Shown here one piece after another: positions 26,785-37,568 of a DNA stretch of 64,000 nt. The stretch's first letter is position 1. Every line of letters begins with the position of its first letter. The position numbers and the translations under genes were made by a program. The DNA comes from Phragmitibacter flavus (GTDB lineage: Bacteria; Verrucomicrobiota; Verrucomicrobiia; Verrucomicrobiales; Verrucomicrobiaceae), in the NCBI RefSeq assembly GCF_005780165.1, contig NZ_VAUV01000001.1, positions 1 to 64,000 on the forward strand, written 5' to 3'. The notes under the pieces were generated by a model. The model made no database searches. It was given only the letters and a program-made list of their open reading frames with translations, and had not been told where the DNA came from.

Positions 26785-29700
26785 TCACTCCTTCGGCTTG
26801 ATCATGCTCACCGCTGCACGCAATGGGATGACCGCGAACTCTGGACGATAACTCAGTTCATAACCCACCTCATAGATCGCCTTCTCAAGCATGAACACTT
26901 CCAACAAACAATTCAGGTCGTCTCGATCCTCGGGCAGGAAAGATGCCTTGCCTGCTCTTTCCAGATAAGCCGCGACAAACTTCTGTTGCACCCAAGTGAC
27001 CCATTGCGCCAGCCAGGGCGACAACATGGCCGCATCATCCGCGTCTTCGCGCCGCAACGCCTCTGCCGCTGCGTAATCAAACGACCTCAACATGCCCGCC
27101 ACATCTTTCAACGGTGAACGCTTCAATCGTCTCTCACCCAATGACAGGCTCGGCTCGCCTTCGAAATCAATCACCACAAAATCGTTCCCGGTGTTCAGCA
27201 CCTGACCAAGATGATAATCGCCATGAATGCGGATCTTGTCGGTAACCATAGGTTTGCTGCGCACTTCCGCCAGTTTGGCATACGCTTTGTCTTTCAAGCT
27301 TAACAGGGTCTCGACCAGTTCGCGCGACGATTCATCCATCAAATCTTTCTGGGCCGCCAGCTGACGGAACGCCTTTCCCGCCGCCGTTCGCATCCCCTGG
27401 TTCAACGAGCGCTGGTAATGCATGCTGAACGCCTCAGGCGCAAAGTCTTTGCGCGTCTCTCCCGCCTTCAGCAACGCCAGATGCATCTCCGCCGTGATCA
27501 CCGCCAGCTGCTCCACTCGCATCGCGAAAAGCGGTCCAATCATCTCTTCCAACGACGCTCCCGACGGATCCGCGCGATTCTCCAGAACGCGATCACAAAA
27601 ACCCGCCACCTCGTCCAGCACATAGGTCCAGCCGGGACCCTGATGCGGCGTGTATCGGCACAACATCGTCGCTGCACCCGAACCTTCCGCGTCCATCAGC
27701 TTCAGCGCGCCAAGATACTCAGGAACGTGTTCAAACTCACCGGTATCATGCAGCACGGACGTCATCTCCTGATCAGGATGAACCCCGCTCTCGAACTTGC
27801 GAAAGAACTTCATGAAAAACAAATCACCGTAGATGATGGACGTGTTTGATTGCTCCAAACTCACCACCCGTGATTGCTTCAACGCTTGTTCCAGCTGTTC
27901 CTTGTTCAAACCCCTGGCCGGCTCGCCCACCAACCGCGCCTCATTGCCGCCCACGCTGGTTGATCCGGCAATGTGTTGCAATAACTCAACACGGAACTCC
28001 GCCAGATAAAACGCGTCACACAACACCTCATCGCCTGCAAACTTGCCAATCACCGATTGCGGGTGCGCGGCTGACAACACCCTCGCCTCTTCGCCCTGCA
28101 ACACCGCCAGCGGCAGCAAATATTTCTCGGCAAGACCTTCGAGGAACATCACTTCGACCACCAGCACCCTGACCGCAGGCGTCTCCACATCGATCTCCTG
28201 GCTTACAACAATATCTCTCACACGCCGCCCTTTCCCGCCAAACCATCGGCAGGTGGGCAAGTAAAGTGGAAGGATGCTCGTCTCGATCTCACGCACCAAC
28301 GCTGGCGTCCATTTGGCACCTGCGCGCATGAGCGTCGGCTCCCAGGTCAACAGCCCCGATTGATAAGTGTTCGCTGGTTGCAGCTTGAACCAATAAAATC
28401 CATGCGGTCCCATCATTACCGACATCGGATTCTGATCAATGGCTGGCCAACGATGACGACCAAACATCTCCTCTGGCACCAGTCCCGCGAAGTCCATGAG
28501 GTTCAATTCCACATGCTGCGCAAACCGCGAAAGGTTCGCCACCACCAGGATCGTCTCGTCTTCATGCCGACGCACAAACGCCAGCACCTTGGCATTGTCC
28601 GGCTGGAGAAAAGTGATGTCGCCACGGGCAAACGCCGTCGATTGCGTGCGCACCCTCACCAACCTGCGCATCCACCAAAACAGCGAGGACAAATTGCTCT
28701 GCTGATTCTCCACATTGACCGCCTCATAATGGTATTCGGGATCAATGATCGTTGGCAGATAAAGCTTCTGCGGATTGCACTTCGAAAAGCCCGCATTGCG
28801 ATCCGCGTTCCATTGCATCGGCGTGCGCACGCCATTGCGATCGCCCAGATAAAAATTGTCACCCATGCCAATCTCGTCGCCGTAGTAAATGATCGGAGTT
28901 CCCGGCATCGAAAACAGCAGCGAATTGATCAACTCAATCTTCCTGCGGTTGTTTCCGAGCAAAGGCGCAAGGCGTCGACGAATGCCCAAATTCAACCGCG
29001 CATTCGGCTCTTTCGCATATACGCGATACATGTAATCGCGCTCTTCATCCGTCACCATCTCCAGCGTCAACTCATCATGGTTGCGCAAAAACAACGCCCA
29101 CTGACAGCCATCTGGAATCGCCGGTGTTTGATCGAGAATATCCGTGATCGGAAACCGGTCCTCCATCTGCAGCGACATGAACATGCGCGGCATCAACGGG
29201 AAATGGTAAGCCATGTGGCACTCGTTATCGTCACCAAAATAATCGACCGAATCCTCCGGCCATTGGTTTGCCTCCGCCAGCAACATGCGTCCCGGATATT
29301 TCTCATCCATATGTGCCCGCAACTTCTTCAGAAAGGCATGCGTCTCCGGCAGGTTTTCGCAATTGGTTCCCTCGCGCTCAAACAGATAAGGAATCGCATC
29401 CAAGCGCACACCATCCACGCCAAAGCCCAGCCAGAAATCGAACACCCGCATCACCTCCGCCTGAACCTCAGGATTTTCAAAATTTAGATCAGGCTGGTGT
29501 GAATAAAACCGGTGCCAGAAGTAAGCCTTCGCCACCGGATCCCATGTCCAATTGGAGGTCTCAAAATCCTGGAAAATGATGCGCGCTTCCTTGTATTTTT
29601 TTGGATTGTCCGTCCACACATAAAAATCGCGTTCTGGAGAACCCACCGGCGCACGGCGGGCACGCTGGAACCACTCACACTGATCCGAGGTATGATTGAC

Positions 29701-30003
29701 GATCAACTCCGTGATCACCTTCATTCCGCGACGATGCGATTCGTCCAGCAACTCACGAATGTCTTCAATCGTGCCATACGAAGGATTCACCGAATAATAA
29801 TCCGAGATGTCATACCCGTCATCGCGCAAAGGCGAAGGATAAAACGGCAAAATCCAGATCGCGGTAATTCCGAGATCCGCGAGATAATCCAGCCTTTGAA
29901 TCAGACCGCGGATGTCGCCGACCCCGTCGCCATTGCTGTCCTGAAAACTTTTGATCGGCACTTCATAGATGACCGCATCTTTAAACCATTGAGGGGAATT
30001 CAT
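26785..30003 (-). CDS. treS: trehalose synthase-maltokinase fusion
   Basis: The 1072-residue protein has an N-terminal GH13 domain of trehalose synthase type (about 1-550): WFKDAVIYEVPIKSFQDSNG, GVDGVRLDAIPYLFEREG with the nucleophile Asp, AEANQWPED with the acid Glu, and FLRNHDELTLEM. A C-terminal maltokinase domain (about 580-1072) has CRWFGGKGR, IHGDYHLGQVL as the Brenner motif and VIDFEGEPS for metal binding. TreS interconverts maltose and trehalose; the kinase makes maltose 1-phosphate, the GlgE substrate. GlgE is not in the window. It is divergent from treY across 234 bases, which should hold both promoters. Confidence 0.95.
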   Translation of the reverse strand: MNSPQWFKDAVIYEVPIKSFQDSNGDGVGDIRGLIQRLDYLADLGITAIWILPFYPSPLRDDGYDISDYYSVNPSYGTIEDIRELLDESHRRGMKVITELIVNHTSDQCEWFQRARRAPVGSPERDFYVWTDNPKKYKEARIIFQDFETSNWTWDPVAKAYFWHRFYSHQPDLNFENPEVQAEVMRVFDFWLGFGVDGVRLDAIPYLFEREGTNCENLPETHAFLKKLRAHMDEKYPGRMLLAEANQWPEDSVDYFGDDNECHMAYHFPLMPRMFMSLQMEDRFPITDILDQTPAIPDGCQWALFLRNHDELTLEMVTDEERDYMYRVYAKEPNARLNLGIRRRLAPLLGNNRRKIELINSLLFSMPGTPIIYYGDEIGMGDNFYLGDRNGVRTPMQWNADRNAGFSKCNPQKLYLPTIIDPEYHYEAVNVENQQSNLSSLFWWMRRLVRVRTQSTAFARGDITFLQPDNAKVLAFVRRHEDETILVVANLSRFAQHVELNLMDFAGLVPEEMFGRHRWPAIDQNPMSVMMGPHGFYWFKLQPANTYQSGLLTWEPTLMRAGAKWTPALVREIETSILPLYLPTCRWFGGKGRRVRDIVVSQEIDVETPAVRVLVVEVMFLEGLAEKYLLPLAVLQGEEARVLSAAHPQSVIGKFAGDEVLCDAFYLAEFRVELLQHIAGSTSVGGNEARLVGEPARGLNKEQLEQALKQSRVVSLEQSNTSIIYGDLFFMKFFRKFESGVHPDQEMTSVLHDTGEFEHVPEYLGALKLMDAEGSGAATMLCRYTPHQGPGWTYVLDEVAGFCDRVLENRADPSGASLEEMIGPLFAMRVEQLAVITAEMHLALLKAGETRKDFAPEAFSMHYQRSLNQGMRTAAGKAFRQLAAQKDLMDESSRELVETLLSLKDKAYAKLAEVRSKPMVTDKIRIHGDYHLGQVLNTGNDFVVIDFEGEPSLSLGERRLKRSPLKDVAGMLRSFDYAAAEALRREDADDAAMLSPWLAQWVTWVQQKFVAAYLERAGKASFLPEDRDDLNCLLEVFMLEKAIYEVGYELSYRPEFAVIPLRAAVSMIKPKE

Positions 30004-30237
30004 GAATTATTGAAAAAGGTTGATGAAAGGGAATGCACGCAAACGCGACAAGTCCCGCGAAGAACAGGCGTGAAATGTTGTAGGCCACTAAGTCCCATAA
30101 AAGCAAACGTCATGATCGACAAACCAACAGGTTGTTCCGCAGGCGCGCCATGCCGCCATTCCTTTTCATCGAAACAACCTGCTCCCATGGATGTCTCCGA
30201 GTTCCCGCCAGCAACCCGTCCACTTATTCCTTGATCC

Positions 30238-33042
30238 ATGAGCAAACAAAATCCCATCCGCTGCACCTACCGTCTCCAGCTGCACCAGGGCTTCACCTTC
30301 CAGCAGGCGCGTGAACTGGTGCCCTACTTAAAAAATCTTGGCGTGAGTCACGTGTATGCATCGCCCTTTTTTCGCGCCACACCCGGGAGTCAGCATGGTT
30401 ACGACGTCTGCGATCATAACGAACTCAATCCTGAAATCGGCACCCATCAGGATCTTCGCGACTGGGTGGAGGAACTGCATCGCCACGGTTTAAAATTAAT
30501 CGTCGATTTCGTCCCCAACCACATGGGCATCGCCGATCTCGGCAATTTCCGCTGGCGCGATCTGCTCGAAAACGGTCCCGCCTCACCCTATGCGCGTTAT
30601 TTCGACATTGAATGGAGCCCCATCAAACCAGCACTGCAAAACAAGGTCCTGCTGCCCGTCCTCGGCGAGCAATATGGCGTCGTCCTGGAAAGCGGCGGAC
30701 TGCAACTCCACTGCAACGAGGACGAAGGCACTTTCGCCATTCACATTCATGGTTTCGAACTGCCCGTCGCCATCCGCAGCACCATTCCTGTGCTCCGTCA
30801 CGTCGCGTCCAAGATGACCGAAGTGCCCGATGAACTGCTCAGCATCATCTCCGCCATCGACCATCTGCCTCCGCGCACTGAAGCCACGCCCGAAACCATC
30901 GAAGAACGCACCCGCGAAAAAAACATCATCCGGTCGCGCTTCAAAAAACTCTGCATCGACCAGCCCGAAGTGCTCAGCGTGCTCAATGACGTCCTCGCAG
31001 AATGGAACGACAACACCAAGGAAGAAAGCCTCGATCGACTCGACCAGTTGATCTCCGAACAGCCCTATCGGCCCAGCTACTGGAAAGTCGCCGCCGAAGA
31101 AATCAACTACCGCCGCTTCTTCGACGTCAACAGCCTCGCCGCCATCCGGGTCGACCTGCCGGAGGTGTTTGAGAACACCCATCAACTGCTCTTCCAACTG
31201 TTCCGCGAAGGCCTGCTGGATGGCGTGCGCATTGATCACATCGATGGCCTCGCCCTGCCCGCTGCCTATCTCGACCAACTGCGCCAACGCATCACTGAGT
31301 GTATGCCCGGCGATGCCACCGATCCTGCATCGGCGGTAATTTATGTCGAGAAAATCCTTGGTCCGGAAGAAGCGCTGCCACAAGAGTGGCCGATCGACGG
31401 CACCACCGGATATGAATTTGGCAATCAGGGCATGAACGCCCTCCTTCATCCCGACTACGCCCCGGCGATGACCCGAACCTACGAGCGTTTCATTGATGAA
31501 CGTCAGAGTTACAAACGGATCGTCTATGACAGCAAGTTGCTCATCATGCAACTGTCAATGGCCAGCGAGATCAACATGCTCGGCACCCTGCTCAGCCGGC
31601 TCGCGGAAAGCCATCGGCGCTCTCGCGACTTCACTCTCAACGCCCTCACCGCCGCCATTCGTGAAGTCGTTGCCGCCTTCCCCGTCTACCGCACCTATCT
31701 GGTGCGCGACGAACCTCCCGGCGAACGCGACATCAAAGTCATTCAGTTCGCCGTTTCACTGGCCCGCCGACGCAATCCCGCCCTGGAAAGGTCGGTGTTC
31801 GAGTTCCTGCGCTCGGTGCTTATCCTGAACCCCGATCAGAGCCCGCCATTGAACGAAGACATGCGCTGGGCATTCGTGCGGAAGTTTCAGCAATGCACCG
31901 GACCCATCACCGCCAAGGGCATTGAAGACACCACCTTCTATCGCTACAACCGCCTCATCGCATTGAACGAAGTCGGCGGCGAACCGGGCAACTTCGGCGA
32001 CTCCGTGGAAACGTTTCACCATCACTGCATCCAACGCGCCAAAGACTGGCCCTCTTCCCTTCTCGCCACTTCAACGCACGATACCAAACGCTCCGAAGAT
32101 GTTCGCGCCCGAATTCTCGCCCTCAGCGAACTCGCACCTGCGTGGTCCAAAGCCGTCAACTCTTGGCGGCGGCTGAACCAACGTCACAAGACTCTCGTCG
32201 ATGGCGTGCCCGCGCCCGATGCCAATGAGGAGTATTACCTTTATCAAACACTGGTAGGCACCTGGCCATTGCATGAGATGAATGCAGATGAGCTTGCCGT
32301 TTACATAAAGCGCATTCAGGAACACCTGATGAAAGCCCTTCATGAGGCCAAGGTCAACAGCAGTTGGATCGACCCCAATGCCGATTGGGATCAAGCCGTC
32401 GAACAATTCATCGAGCGTATTCTATCGCCAAAAAAGAACGCCCGTTTTGTAACCTCGCTCAACGAGTTTGCCAATCGCGTCGCCCCCCTCGGTGCCATCA
32501 ACTCGCTTTCGCAAACCGTGATCAAACTGACAGTTCCAGGTGTCCCGGATATCTATCAAGGCACCGAGCTTTGGGACTTCAGCCTGGTCGATCCCGACAA
32601 TCGTCGTCCCGTGGATTTTGATGTTCGATCCAACGGACTCGCTGCCTTCAAACCCACTCCCGAATTACTCGATCAGTGGCGCGATGGTCAGATCAAACTC
32701 TTCACCATCCAACGCCTGTTGAGCCTTCGCGCAGAACATCCCGACTTGTTTGCCAACGGTGATCATGTGCCTCTCCACGTTTCCGATTCGATGGAGAACC
32801 ACATCGTCACCTATCTGCGTCAGCACGGAAAGCAGAAGCTCTTGGTGATCGTGCCGCGGCTCACCTCCACACTCGGTTTCCCGGCCATCGGTTCATGTTG
32901 GAAGGATGCGACCCTTGACGTCCCCGGCGGTCAGTGGACCAATATCCTTACCGGTGCCACCCATCAAGCCGAAGCTTCGCTGCCACTCTCCGAACTGCTG
33001 GCGGATCTGCCGTTCGCCGTTCTTATCAATGTGGCCGGGTAG
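30238..33042 (+). CDS. treY: malto-oligosyltrehalose synthase
   Basis: The 934-residue protein is a GH13 TreY that turns the reducing end of a maltodextrin into a trehalose unit. Marks are TYRLQLHQGFTFQQARELVP at the start, VDFVPNHMGIA, INYRRFFDVNSLAAIRV, DGVRIDHIDGLALP with the nucleophile, QCTGPITAKGIEDTTFYRYN, and LSQTVIKLTVPGVPDIYQGT near the end. The length fits the family's larger members. It ends one base from the stop of treZ on the opposite strand. Confidence 0.96.
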   Translation: MSKQNPIRCTYRLQLHQGFTFQQARELVPYLKNLGVSHVYASPFFRATPGSQHGYDVCDHNELNPEIGTHQDLRDWVEELHRHGLKLIVDFVPNHMGIADLGNFRWRDLLENGPASPYARYFDIEWSPIKPALQNKVLLPVLGEQYGVVLESGGLQLHCNEDEGTFAIHIHGFELPVAIRSTIPVLRHVASKMTEVPDELLSIISAIDHLPPRTEATPETIEERTREKNIIRSRFKKLCIDQPEVLSVLNDVLAEWNDNTKEESLDRLDQLISEQPYRPSYWKVAAEEINYRRFFDVNSLAAIRVDLPEVFENTHQLLFQLFREGLLDGVRIDHIDGLALPAAYLDQLRQRITECMPGDATDPASAVIYVEKILGPEEALPQEWPIDGTTGYEFGNQGMNALLHPDYAPAMTRTYERFIDERQSYKRIVYDSKLLIMQLSMASEINMLGTLLSRLAESHRRSRDFTLNALTAAIREVVAAFPVYRTYLVRDEPPGERDIKVIQFAVSLARRRNPALERSVFEFLRSVLILNPDQSPPLNEDMRWAFVRKFQQCTGPITAKGIEDTTFYRYNRLIALNEVGGEPGNFGDSVETFHHHCIQRAKDWPSSLLATSTHDTKRSEDVRARILALSELAPAWSKAVNSWRRLNQRHKTLVDGVPAPDANEEYYLYQTLVGTWPLHEMNADELAVYIKRIQEHLMKALHEAKVNSSWIDPNADWDQAVEQFIERILSPKKNARFVTSLNEFANRVAPLGAINSLSQTVIKLTVPGVPDIYQGTELWDFSLVDPDNRRPVDFDVRSNGLAAFKPTPELLDQWRDGQIKLFTIQRLLSLRAEHPDLFANGDHVPLHVSDSMENHIVTYLRQHGKQKLLVIVPRLTSTLGFPAIGSCWKDATLDVPGGQWTNILTGATHQAEASLPLSELLADLPFAVLINVAG

Positions 33043-33043
33043 T

Positions 33044-34978
33044 CTAACTTAATCTTTGTGCCACCAACACCAACGCCGACTCCGCTTCTAGCGGAAGTCC
33101 GGTGGTGGGCACGAAGTCACCGATGACCAGTCCGCCGTTGCCACCGCCATAGTCTGGAGTCTCGCTGCTCCACCCAATTTTCCACTGCCAACCCGCCGGC
33201 GGTGCCAGCAACGGATCGGGTGCCGACAAAATTGAATCATTGCCTAGATTAACCAGCACCAGTCGATCACCCGTCACATCATCGCCGAAATAACGCAAGG
33301 CCATCGCCTTTGGACCAATCACCGCAGCGTCGAAACTACACCGTTGGCATTTGCCAATCAAAGGATCCGCATTGCGCAGGTGAATCAAATCGCGATGCAG
33401 TCGGTAGGTTGTTGCATGCTCATGCCTCTCCTCGTGATTTAGCTTGCAGGCCAGGAAGGTGTCGTGTTCCTGCGGCTGAAACGGGTAAGAACGCGCATGC
33501 TCTTCCGCGAATCGTGCGAACGGGTGCAGCAGTTTTTCCCGTCCCAGTGTGATCGCCTGCGCCAGGGCCGGATCATGATTCAGATCCGAAAAATACACAA
33601 ACGGTGACGACGACGCAAACTCCTGTCCTTGAAACAGCATCGGCATGTTTGGACCCAGCAACAGCCACGCCGTCACCGCGCGCAATGCTCCCGGCGTGAC
33701 CAATCCATGCAGACGTCGTCCCCAAGCCGGATTCGCGACCTGATCATGGTTCTGCAAAAACACCACGAAGTTCCACGGCTCGAGATCCAATGATGTGGTT
33801 CCTCGCGGCTGTCCCGACCATCGCGAACACTGTCCCTGATAAAGAAAACCCCACTTGCTTACCGAAATCAGCTCCTGTGCCGATCCATCGTAGTCCGCAA
33901 AAAACAGATCATTCCTTCCCGTCAGCGACACCATCGTGCTGTGATGAAAGTCGTCACTCCAAGACCCATCCAATCCAAAACCTCCACGATCAACCGCCCT
34001 CGCCAAATGCCCCTGCTGATGTTCATTTTCCGCGACCACCAAGATCTTCCGATCTCCTGCGGCGAACTTCGCCGCATGCGTCAATTCTTTAAGCAAATGT
34101 TCATCCGACTCATCAAAGATTTGGTGCACCGCGTCCAGCCTCAAGCCATCCAGATGATATTCACTGATCCAGTGCGCGGCATTTGAACAAAACAACTCAC
34201 GAACCGGACCTGAACCTTGATCGTCAAAGTTGAGCGTATCTCCCCAATCGGAAACCTGAGCTTTGTGAAAATAGTCTTCGGAATATTGCGGCAGATAGTT
34301 TCCATCCGGTCCCAAGTGATTGTAAACCACATCAAGCATTACCCCCATGCCCAGCCGGTGGGCCTCATCCACAAATTCGCGAAAGTCATCCGGAGTGCCA
34401 TACAAACGCGTAGGCGCAAACAGATTGACCCCATCGTAACCCCAGCCTCGCAATCCCGGGAATTCTGCTACCGGCATCACCTCAATCATCGAAACCCCCA
34501 GCTCCGCAAGCTCAGGCAAACGAAGCATGGCGGCATTCCAGGTGCCTTCCACCGTGTAAGTGCCGATGTGCATCTCGTAAATCACATCTCCCTTCAATGA
34601 CTTGGCTGAAAAGTCTTGATCCGCCCATTCAAACGCGGCCGGATCCACCAACTGTGAAGGTCCGTGCGGACCAAAAGGTTGAAACCGTGAAGCCGGGTCC
34701 GGAAAACATCCACCATCCAGTCTCAATCGATAAAGCATGCCCGCCTCAGCCATCGGTGCCATGCCTGAAAAATATCCTTCGCCCTCTTCTTCAGCCGATA
34801 AGTCTACCATCCACTCATACCCCGCCTCGGCCCCCTCGCCCCCAAGCAGGACCTTCACTGTTGTGGAACGTGGAGCCCATACTCTGAAATGAAACCCTCC
34901 GCCCGGCATCACTTCAGCCCCAACGGGCAGCCGTCGGAAATGGTGTCCTGATTCCTTGTTCGCGTATTTCATCTCCAC
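33044..34978 (-). CDS. treZ: malto-oligosyltrehalose trehalohydrolase
   Basis: The 644-residue GH13 protein cuts trehalose from the product of TreY. An N-terminal CBM48-like domain (PGGGFHFRVWAPRSTTVKVL) is followed by the barrel: YEMHIGTYTVEGTWNAA, MLDVVYNHLGPDGNYL, YHLDGLRLDAVHQI with the nucleophile, VVAENEHQ with the acid, FLQNHDQVANPAWG, and LFQGQEF. It is convergent with treY rather than in one operon with it. A paired TreY-TreZ route plus TreS gives two ways to make trehalose here. Confidence 0.95.
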   Translation of the reverse strand: MEMKYANKESGHHFRRLPVGAEVMPGGGFHFRVWAPRSTTVKVLLGGEGAEAGYEWMVDLSAEEEGEGYFSGMAPMAEAGMLYRLRLDGGCFPDPASRFQPFGPHGPSQLVDPAAFEWADQDFSAKSLKGDVIYEMHIGTYTVEGTWNAAMLRLPELAELGVSMIEVMPVAEFPGLRGWGYDGVNLFAPTRLYGTPDDFREFVDEAHRLGMGVMLDVVYNHLGPDGNYLPQYSEDYFHKAQVSDWGDTLNFDDQGSGPVRELFCSNAAHWISEYHLDGLRLDAVHQIFDESDEHLLKELTHAAKFAAGDRKILVVAENEHQQGHLARAVDRGGFGLDGSWSDDFHHSTMVSLTGRNDLFFADYDGSAQELISVSKWGFLYQGQCSRWSGQPRGTTSLDLEPWNFVVFLQNHDQVANPAWGRRLHGLVTPGALRAVTAWLLLGPNMPMLFQGQEFASSSPFVYFSDLNHDPALAQAITLGREKLLHPFARFAEEHARSYPFQPQEHDTFLACKLNHEERHEHATTYRLHRDLIHLRNADPLIGKCQRCSFDAAVIGPKAMALRYFGDDVTGDRLVLVNLGNDSILSAPDPLLAPPAGWQWKIGWSSETPDYGGGNGGLVIGDFVPTTGLPLEAESALVLVAQRLS

Positions 34979-35100
34979 TCCTATCGGCTTTCTCCAACGT
35001 TGAGGATGGATGAATCTCCGTTACTTCAAAGTTCCTTCCACTCGAGTTACCACCAAGCATGCATCCAATCCCAGCCTGCCCACCGATGCATTGGTTACCC

Positions 35101-35991
35101 ATGCGCGCCATCTGGAAAGGTTCCATCAGTTTCGGGCTAGTGAACATTCCCATCGCTTTGTTCCCCGCGACCAAAACCGAGGACATCAAGTTCCGCCTTT
35201 TGCGGGACAAGGACATGAGTCCTGTCAACTACAAGCGTGTAGCTGCCGCCGATGGCAAAGAGGTCCCTTGGGCGAATATCGTGAAAGGTTACGAGCACGA
35301 GAAAGGCAGCTTCGTGGTTCTCAAAGACGACGACTTCAAACGGGTGGACATCGAAGCCACTCAAACCGTGGACATCCTGTCATTTGTGCAACTCGGGGAC
35401 GTCAATCCGGTGTTTTTCCACAAACCCTATTACATGGAGCCCCTCAAAGGTGCCGACAAGGCTTACGTGTTGCTTCGCGATGCGCTGCGCGACAGCGGCA
35501 AAATCGGCATCGCCAAAGTGGTGATCAAAACCCGACAACATCTGGCCGCCGTGAAACCGCAGGAAGAGGGTCTGATGTTGGAATTGATGCATTATGCCTC
35601 CGAGTTGCGTGACCTCGACGAGTTCCGGCAGCCGAAGGAAACGCAGCCCAGCAAACGCGAGTTGGACATGGCCAAGGCGCTCATCAAATCCATGAGTGAC
35701 GAATGGAATCCTGAAGGTTATCAGAATGAATACCGCGATGCTCTGGAAGAGATGATCGAGGAGAAAATCGCTCGCGGATCAAAACCCGCGCCCAAAGCCA
35801 AGGCACGCAAGCAGCCCTCCAATGTCATCGACCTGGTGGCCGTATTGGAAGAAAGTTTGCGTGGCTCCAGCTCCGCATCAGCCAAGACGAAGAAGAAGAC
35901 TCCCGCGAAAAAGGCGGCGAAAAAAACCACCGCGAAGAGAACCAAAAAACGTGCGCCTGCAAAAAAACGCAGCCGCACCAAGGCGGCTTAA
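35101..35991 (+). CDS. ku: Ku protein, double-strand-break end binding
   Basis: The 296-residue protein has the prokaryotic Ku core: MRAIWKGSISFGLVNIPIAL, a middle with DFKRVDIEATQTVDILSFV and the conserved KPYYMEPLKGADKAYVLLRD. A very basic lysine-rich tail closes it (KKKTPAKKAAKKTTAKR), as in Ku proteins that bind DNA through extended tails. It forms a ring on broken ends and recruits LigD. The frame is open 14 codons upstream, but ATG 35101 matches the family start. LigD genes follow within 12 and 7 bases, so this is an end-joining operon. Confidence 0.95.
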   Translation: MRAIWKGSISFGLVNIPIALFPATKTEDIKFRLLRDKDMSPVNYKRVAAADGKEVPWANIVKGYEHEKGSFVVLKDDDFKRVDIEATQTVDILSFVQLGDVNPVFFHKPYYMEPLKGADKAYVLLRDALRDSGKIGIAKVVIKTRQHLAAVKPQEEGLMLELMHYASELRDLDEFRQPKETQPSKRELDMAKALIKSMSDEWNPEGYQNEYRDALEEMIEEKIARGSKPAPKAKARKQPSNVIDLVAVLEESLRGSSSASAKTKKKTPAKKAAKKTTAKRTKKRAPAKKRSRTKAA

Positions 35992-36002
35992 ACTAAACCG
36001 CC

Positions 36003-37562
36003 ATGTCGCTCACCGAATACCGGCGCAAGCGCGATTTCAATCGCACCGCAGAGCCTGACGGTAGCGGAAAAGGTGGTTCGTCAAAAGCCCGCCACTTTGT
36101 CATTCAAAAACATGCAGCCTCCAGCCTGCACTTTGACTTCCGACTTCAACTTGGTGGCACCTTGGTATCTTGGGCAGTTCCCAAAGGCATGCCCATGAAG
36201 AAGGGCGAAAAAAGACTGGCCATCAAGGTGGAGGATCATCCGCTGTCCTACATCAATTTCGAGGGCATCATTCCCAAAGGAGAATATGGCGGCGGCACCG
36301 TTCAGGTATGGGAATACGGCACTTTCAAACCTCTGAGTCGTTCGCCGTTAAAGGAGCTGTCCGGCGGAAAACTTCATGTCATTCTCACAGGAACCAAGTT
36401 GAATGGAGAGTGGTATCTGGTCCGCCTGCGCGAAGAAAACCAATGGCTGATCATTCGCGGTGGTGAAGATCATCCCAAGCTCACCAAGGATCAAATTTCA
36501 CAATCTGCTCTTAGTGGAAAAACGTTGCAGGAACTCGCCAAACCCTCCAGCAAAACCAAAACGAAGTCGCCACCAGCTGTTCCGGTGACATTCGAGTTTG
36601 TGGAACCCATGAAGGCGGTTTCCGTGAAGACACCTCCAACGGGTGACTGGATCTATGAGGTGAAGTTCGACGGCTTTCGAATTGGCGCTTACAAACACGG
36701 CGATGAGGTTCGTCTGCTGTCGCGCACCCAACATGACCTGACCGATCGCTTTATCGAAATCGCCGATGCCATCAGGGCACTAAAAGTCGATCAAGTCATC
36801 ATCGACGGGGAACTGGTCGCCCTAGACGAACAGGGCCGGTCATCTTTCCAAAGCTTGCAGGCCTCCGAATTGGGCCGCGAACAACCGCAACTGCGTTTCT
36901 ACGCTTTTGATCTTATCTCGCTCCATGGGAAATCGTTTATTCAACAGCCTTTGGAGAAACGGAAAAAGAAGCTCCAATCGCTCCTGCCCGCGCGCTCGTC
37001 CTTGTTGAGCTTCTCCACATCGCTGGGCTCCGATGCGGAACTGCTGCTCAAAAAAGCCAGCGAATTGGGATTCGAAGGCATCATCGGTAAGCGCGCCAAA
37101 TCCATTTATGAGTCCGGACAGCGCAGTGGCGCATGGATCAAATTGAAACTGGTGTCCGAACAGGAGTTTGTTATTGGAGGTTACACCGAACCCTCGGGCA
37201 CCCGTCAGCACTTCGGAGCCATTCTTGTGGGGGTCCATGAAAAGGGCAAACTGGTTTGCGCCGGCAAAGTCGGCACCGGCTTCAATTCCGCCAGCCTTCT
37301 TGACCTGTTTCGCCGCCTCTCCAAGTTATCGCGTCAGTCTTGTCCCTTCGTCAATCTCCCCGAAGAAACTCAAGGTCGTTATGGACAAGGCATCACCGCT
37401 TCGGTCATGAAGAAATGCCACTGGGTGCAACCCAAGCTCGTCTGTCAGGTCAAGTTCGCTGAATGGACCCGCGACGGCAAACTGCGCCATCCTGTCTATC
37501 TCGGATTGCGGGCGGACAAGCCCGCTAAAGAAGTCATCCGCGAACCCCATTCCCGATCTTAA
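36003..37562 (+). CDS. ligD: LigD phosphoesterase-ligase
   Basis: The 519-residue protein has an N-terminal 3'-phosphoesterase domain (about 1-165): HFVIQKHAASSLHFDFRLQL, WAVPKGMP, IPKGEYGGGTVQVWEYG. An ATP-dependent DNA ligase follows (about 195-510), with the adenylated lysine in YEVKFDGFRIGAY, motif III-like IIDGELVALDE, motif IV EGIIGKRAKS and motif V GAWIKLK. The polymerase domain normally joined in LigD is a separate gene, 37569, seven bases downstream. Confidence 0.94.
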   Translation: MSLTEYRRKRDFNRTAEPDGSGKGGSSKARHFVIQKHAASSLHFDFRLQLGGTLVSWAVPKGMPMKKGEKRLAIKVEDHPLSYINFEGIIPKGEYGGGTVQVWEYGTFKPLSRSPLKELSGGKLHVILTGTKLNGEWYLVRLREENQWLIIRGGEDHPKLTKDQISQSALSGKTLQELAKPSSKTKTKSPPAVPVTFEFVEPMKAVSVKTPPTGDWIYEVKFDGFRIGAYKHGDEVRLLSRTQHDLTDRFIEIADAIRALKVDQVIIDGELVALDEQGRSSFQSLQASELGREQPQLRFYAFDLISLHGKSFIQQPLEKRKKKLQSLLPARSSLLSFSTSLGSDAELLLKKASELGFEGIIGKRAKSIYESGQRSGAWIKLKLVSEQEFVIGGYTEPSGTRQHFGAILVGVHEKGKLVCAGKVGTGFNSASLLDLFRRLSKLSRQSCPFVNLPEETQGRYGQGITASVMKKCHWVQPKLVCQVKFAEWTRDGKLRHPVYLGLRADKPAKEVIREPHSRS

Positions 37563-37568
37563 TCAGTC